From assembly GCA_013298455.1 (NCBI GenBank), contig JAAFHR010000106.1, forward strand, positions 1 through 9,346: a stretch of 9,346 nt of DNA. Direction: 5' to 3'. Below are positions 7,029 through 9,346 of this stretch, piece by piece. The notes beneath the pieces were generated by a model. That model did not search any database. It saw nothing but the letters and a program-made list of their open reading frames with translations, and was not told the origin of the DNA. Every line of letters starts with the position of its first letter. Position 1 is the first letter of the stretch. The position numbers were made by a program, and so were the translations under genes. The DNA is from Betaproteobacteria bacterium (lineage in GTDB: Bacteria; Pseudomonadota; Gammaproteobacteria; Burkholderiales; Casimicrobiaceae).

Positions 7029-7952
7029 GTGAACAAGCGCTCCGCATCCCTGCAGCTCAAGCGCCCCGAGATTGCCTCGGCGGGCATGAGTCCGCTTCTG
7101 CGCTACACAGCGATTGGTTCGGTGGTGCTGCACGCAGCGGTACTCTCGGTTCATTTTGAATTGCCCAAGCTTTTTAAGCAAAATGCGCCGTCGCCGCCGC
7201 TTGAGGTGTCGTTGGTTAACGCCCGCACCGTTACCAAGCCCTCGAAAGCAGACTTCTTAGCGCAGGCTAATCTCGACGGCGGCGGCAACACCGACGCCAA
7301 GCGCCGCCTGAGCTCTCCGCTCCCCCGCGCCGCCGTTGATGCGCAGCAAACCCAGCTGGCAATCGCGCGCGAACAGCTGGAAACGCTCGAGCGACAAACG
7401 CGCGAACTGATGCAAAAGCTGCAAAGCAAAAACAAAATTACCAACCAGCGCGAGACCGACGAAATGACCAAAGCGGATACCGCTGCGACGTATCGTCAGC
7501 TCTCCGACAAAGCACTTGAATTGCAACGCCTTGAAGCACAAATTGCACGCGAGTTCGACAACTACCAGCAGCGCCCGAAAAAGAAGCACGTTGGCGCCCG
7601 CGCTATGGAGTATCGCTTTGCGCGCTATGTTGAGGATTGGCGGCAAAAAGTCGAACGTGTGGGCAACGACAACTACCCCGCCGCGGCGCGTGAGCGAAAG
7701 ATTTACGGCTCGCTCGTGTTGACTGTGGGCATTAAAGCCGACGGCCGCATCGACACCATCGAAGTGGATCGCTCGTCCGGCAAAAAATTGCTCGATGCCG
7801 CCGCGCTCAAGATCGTAGAGCTGGCCGCGCCTTACGCGCCCTTTCCTGCAGACATTCGAAACGACACGGATATTTTGTACATCACTCGCACTTGGAGCTT
7901 TACCCGCGAAGGCGAATTGGAGAGCCGCGCGGGTGGCGTGGCAACGCCGTAG
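7029..7952 (+). CDS. TonB-family energy transducer with coiled-coil middle region
   Basis: This 307-residue protein has a short cytoplasmic N-terminus, one membrane helix at about 24-42 (YTAIGSVVLHAAVLSV), the typical PLEVSLVNAR segment just outside it, a heptad-rich charged helix at about 105-180 (EQLETLERQTRELMQKLQ, then LELQRLEAQIAREF), and a TonB-type C-terminal domain at about 203-292 with NYPAAARERKIYGSLVLTV and SSGKKLLDAAALKIV. Such proteins carry proton-motive energy from an ExbBD- or TolQR-like motor to outer-membrane partners. The middle lacks the proline-rich spacer of classical TonB and is closer to TolA in style. No exbB, exbD or receptor gene is nearby. The GTG at 7029 has no clear Shine-Dalgarno; ATG at 7086 is the alternative but leaves only four residues before the helix. 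The gene follows the RNB gene by 30 bases and precedes mtgA by 9. Confidence 0.85.
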   Translation: MNKRSASLQLKRPEIASAGMSPLLRYTAIGSVVLHAAVLSVHFELPKLFKQNAPSPPLEVSLVNARTVTKPSKADFLAQANLDGGGNTDAKRRLSSPLPRAAVDAQQTQLAIAREQLETLERQTRELMQKLQSKNKITNQRETDEMTKADTAATYRQLSDKALELQRLEAQIAREFDNYQQRPKKKHVGARAMEYRFARYVEDWRQKVERVGNDNYPAAARERKIYGSLVLTVGIKADGRIDTIEVDRSSGKKLLDAAALKIVELAAPYAPFPADIRNDTDILYITRTWSFTREGELESRAGGVATP

Positions 7953-7961
7953 TTTGCCTCT

Positions 7962-8681
7962 GTGAGCACGAGAGTCGCACGCCACCATTCACTTCGCTTT
8001 GTCATGAGCCGCGCTGTCCTCGCGGTTGTGTTTTCGGCGATTTTTTTGTTCATCGCGACGCAACTTTTCTTTCTCGGCAAGGTGCTCTGGTACGAGACGC
8101 ATGCGCCATCGCGAACGGCATTCATGTCATACCGAATGGGCGAGACGTCGAACTTGACGCTCAAGTATCAATGGGTTCCGTACAACAAAATTTCCCGCAA
8201 TTTGAAGCGCGCCTTGATCGCTGCCGAGGACTCCACCTTCGTTGAGCACGAAGGTTTCGATTGGGACGGCATTCAGCTCGCGATGGAGAAAAATCGTGCG
8301 CGCGGCAAGACCGTCGCCGGCGGATCAACGATCACCCAGCAGCTCGCGAAAAACCTGTTTCTCTCACCCGAAAAAACATATCTTCGCAAAGGCCAAGAGG
8401 CGATCATCACCTTGATGCTCGAACATCTGCTCGACAAGGAGCGCATTCTTGAGCTCTATTTGAACGTCATCGAATGGGGCAACGGCGTGTTTGGCGCTGA
8501 GGCCGCAGCGCGCCGCTATTACGGCGTTTCAGCCGCGCAGCTCTCTGCAGAACAAGCTGCCAAGCTCGCTGCGATGGCGCCCAATCCGCGCTTTTACGAA
8601 CGTAACTTCAATGCGCCGGGGCTGCGGAAAAAAGTGGGCATCATCGTGGCGCGAATGCCGCAAGTGGAGCTGCCTGAATAA
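7962..8681 (+). CDS. mtgA: Monofunctional biosynthetic peptidoglycan transglycosylase
   Basis: At 239 residues this is the usual MtgA length. One membrane anchor lies at about 17-39 (RAVLAVVFSAIFLFIATQLF), followed by a periplasmic GT51 glycosyltransferase domain that polymerises lipid II into glycan strands. GT51 motifs appear in order: AAEDSTFVEHEGFD with catalytic E89, GGSTITQQLAKNLFLS (120-135), RKGQEAI with E146, KERILELYLNVIEWG (159-173) and AARRYYG (182-188). No transpeptidase domain follows, so it is monofunctional. The GTG start at 7962 is 9 bases past the tonB-like stop; an in-frame ATG at 8004 would leave only two residues before the anchor helix. Neither has a strong ribosome-binding site, which suggests coupling to the upstream gene. 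The motif set makes the assignment secure. Confidence 0.95.
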   Translation: MSTRVARHHSLRFVMSRAVLAVVFSAIFLFIATQLFFLGKVLWYETHAPSRTAFMSYRMGETSNLTLKYQWVPYNKISRNLKRALIAAEDSTFVEHEGFDWDGIQLAMEKNRARGKTVAGGSTITQQLAKNLFLSPEKTYLRKGQEAIITLMLEHLLDKERILELYLNVIEWGNGVFGAEAAARRYYGVSAAQLSAEQAAKLAAMAPNPRFYERNFNAPGLRKKVGIIVARMPQVELPE

Positions 8682-8811
8682 CGCCATGCCCTTCTGTAGC
8701 GCGATTGATTCATTGCCTTGACGCGGATTACGCCGATAACGCGGATAACGCAGATTGGCGTAGATGAATCAAAGCAAAGCCACCGTTGATAAAAAATAGT
8801 CTGATCGTTAA

Positions 8812-8965
8812 TCTGACTCAGGCTGAGCCATTGTCATCCTGAGCAGAGCGAAGGATCACGGAGCAAATAGAAAACGTAATGGCGAGGAGAAACGGGTGCA
8901 TCGTGATGCTTCGCTCCGCTCAACATGACAACTCTCTCCAAATGCTTGCTTCTGAGACAGGCTGA
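8812..8965. repeat. Imperfect 15-base direct repeat flanking the inner element
   Basis: TCTGACTCAGGCTGA at 8812-8826 and TCTGAGACAGGCTGA at 8951-8965 agree at 13 of 15 positions and bracket 124 bases that contain the inner inverted repeat. They may be a decayed target duplication, or the ends of the inner repeat unit. Chance similarity cannot be excluded. Confidence 0.45.
8831..8931. repeat. Inner inverted repeat, TCATCCTGAGC type (arms 8831-8859 and 8903-8931)
   Basis: The arms are 29 bases long and complementary at 25 positions, separated by 43 bases. The left arm reads TTGTCATCCTGAGCAGAGCG onward to GGATCAC. The right arm is the reverse complement of a variant with CATGTTGAGCGGAGCGAAGC. 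This sequence type is a widespread intergenic repeat in unrelated bacteria. Pairing may extend a further six bases inward with two mismatches. No ORF or transposase lies inside. Confidence 0.75.
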
Positions 8966-9051
8966 TAGGCAGAAAAAATAATCTGCGTTCATCTGCGAAA
9001 TCAGCGCAATCTGCGTCGAAAAATTCGATGTAGATTCGTGTTGCTCAACAG

Positions 9052-9079
9052 TAGCGCTTCCGCGAAGCTAAGAATTTTT
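9052..9079 (+). terminator. Weak hairpin followed by a T-run
   Basis: GCTTC (9056-9060), a three-base CGC loop and GAAGC (9064-9068) form a short stem, possibly extended by TA/TA with a two-base bulge. Five T residues follow at 9075-9079. The T-run starts six bases after the stem and also belongs to the next inverted repeat, so an intrinsic terminator for the mtgA transcript is only possible. Confidence 0.25.
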
Positions 9080-9163
9080 CGCCACAGATTTCACAGATGA
9101 ACACAGATTGCCAGCCAAAGCGCCCGCCAAATCCGCGCAATCTGTGAAATCTGTGGCAAAAAA
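9075..9163. repeat. Second inverted repeat, CACAGAT type (arms 9075-9098 and 9140-9163)
   Basis: The 24-base arms are complementary at 23 positions (mismatch at 9080/9158), enclosing 41 bases. The left arm continues as three in-phase CACAGAT units (9083, 9092, 9102). The right arm carries two CTGTG copies and a degenerate ATCCGCGCA. The units are the CACAG counterpart of the CGCAG units in the outer repeat. Confidence 0.85.
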
Positions 9164-9210
9164 TAATCGATACGTTTGCATCGATCTCCACAGTCACACG
9201 GCGTAAACAC

Positions 9211-9237
9211 TTGAGCGACCGCAACGCTCGCTAGAAT
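9211..9237 (+). promoter_or_regulatory. Possible promoter for the gene starting at 9284
   Basis: TTGAGC (9211-9216) and TAGAAT (9232-9237) resemble -35 and -10 hexamers, with a 15-base spacer that is shorter than the preferred 17. They lie 46 bases before the next start codon and just after the repeat region. Confidence 0.35.
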
Positions 9238-9283
9238 TTGGGCATCGCGTTTCGCTCAACCCCACCTTGGACGTTCCCTATTC

Positions 9284-9346
9284 ATGCTTGAAGGTCTCGA
9301 CAAAGAGTCGCTTTCTGCGAGCGTGGATGATGCGCTGAGCGAGGCG
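9284..9346 (+). CDS. Start of an unidentified gene (3' truncated by window)
   Basis: ATG opens a frame of 21 codons to the window edge, beginning MLEGLDKESLSASVDDALSE. It is an acidic, probably helical, leucine-containing N-terminus without a signal peptide or membrane segment. A promoter-like pair of hexamers lies 46 bases upstream, but no strong ribosome-binding site is visible. Too little is present to name a family. Confidence 0.5.
   Translation, partial: MLEGLDKESLSASVDDALSEA

Larger units (their letters stand above)
8720..9017. repeat. Outer inverted repeat (arms 8720-8756 and 8980-9017)
   Basis: The left arm is four copies of a nine-base unit (ACGCGGATT, ACGCCGATA, ACGCGGATA, ACGCAGATT). 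The right arm is its imperfect reverse complement (ATCTGCGTTC, ATCTGCGAAA, TCAGCGCA, ATCTGCGTC), with one extra base and a handful of substitutions over about 37 bases. The arms could pair in RNA or single-stranded DNA around a loop of 223 bases. The unit resembles intergenic repeats of the ATCTGCG/CGCAGAT kind known from many bacterial genomes. Confidence 0.75.
8682..9283. other. Gene-free region of about 600 bases filled with repeats
   Basis: I see no protein-coding gene and no tRNA or rRNA here. The interval contains two inverted pairs of short-period arrays, an inner inverted repeat of a different family, an imperfect direct repeat around that inner element, and a possible promoter just before the next gene. 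The stretch 8757-8811 between the left array and the direct repeat shows nothing I can name. Confidence 0.8.

Noticed and set aside
6558..7181. 207-codon minus-strand open frame across the RNB/TonB boundary
   Set aside because: It is antisense to the conserved RNB catalytic segment and the TonB membrane helix; no recognisable domain in its translation.
7257..7988. 243-codon minus-strand open frame
   Set aside because: It is antisense to the TonB-family gene, which has a clear anchor, coiled coil and C-terminal domain; the antisense product looks like low-information sequence.
8720..9163. CRISPR-like array
   Set aside because: The units are 9-10 bases, degenerate, almost without spacers, and switch orientation; there are no unique spacers of about 30 bases and no cas genes in the window.

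Overview
The window looks like chromosomal DNA of a GC-rich Gram-negative proteobacterium, most likely a betaproteobacterium. The evidence is the gene content: a TolA-type C-terminus, a DUF455 ferritin-like protein, a PAS/GGDEF signalling protein, and a 5'-nucleotidase / RNB exonuclease / TonB / MtgA run. That run resembles a conserved betaproteobacterial neighbourhood as I remember it. The lineage call is inference from content and order, since no search was possible.

Layout. Bases 1-205 hold the 3' end of a TolA-like envelope gene. It converges with a minus-strand DUF455 gene (222-1055), leaving only a 16-base gap. A divergent intergenic region (1056-1238) then leads into a large plus-strand gene (to 4019) with six tandem PAS sensor domains and a C-terminal GGDEF diguanylate cyclase domain. 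Next comes a tight plus-strand cluster: a possible 41-codon leader ORF (4109-4234), a HAD-type cytosolic 5'-nucleotidase (4234-5157), an RNB-family exoribonuclease (5157-6998), a TonB-family protein with a coiled-coil middle (7029-7952), and the monofunctional peptidoglycan transglycosylase MtgA (7962-8681). The leader stop overlaps the nucleotidase start by one base, and the nucleotidase stop overlaps the RNB start by one base, so translational coupling is likely. In the usual order I would expect aroE between tonB and mtgA. Here only 9 bases separate those two genes.

The last 665 bases contain about 600 bases without a gene, dominated by repeats. Four short arrays of a 9-10-base unit (consensus about RCRCRGATT) occur in alternating orientation and form two successive inverted pairs. 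The first pair encloses a different inverted repeat of the TCATCCTGAGC type, which is bracketed by an imperfect 15-base direct repeat. This looks like one repeat element inserted in another. A new gene, unidentified from its 21 visible codons, begins at 9284.

Functionally, the nucleotidase and RNB nuclease could act in sequence (RNA to nucleoside monophosphate to nucleoside), and the TonB-like protein and MtgA serve the envelope. The PAS-GGDEF protein is a soluble c-di-GMP synthase candidate with no effector visible nearby. I see no CRISPR array, tRNA, rRNA, transposase or obvious defence or mobile cargo. The least explained part of the window is the nested repeat region.
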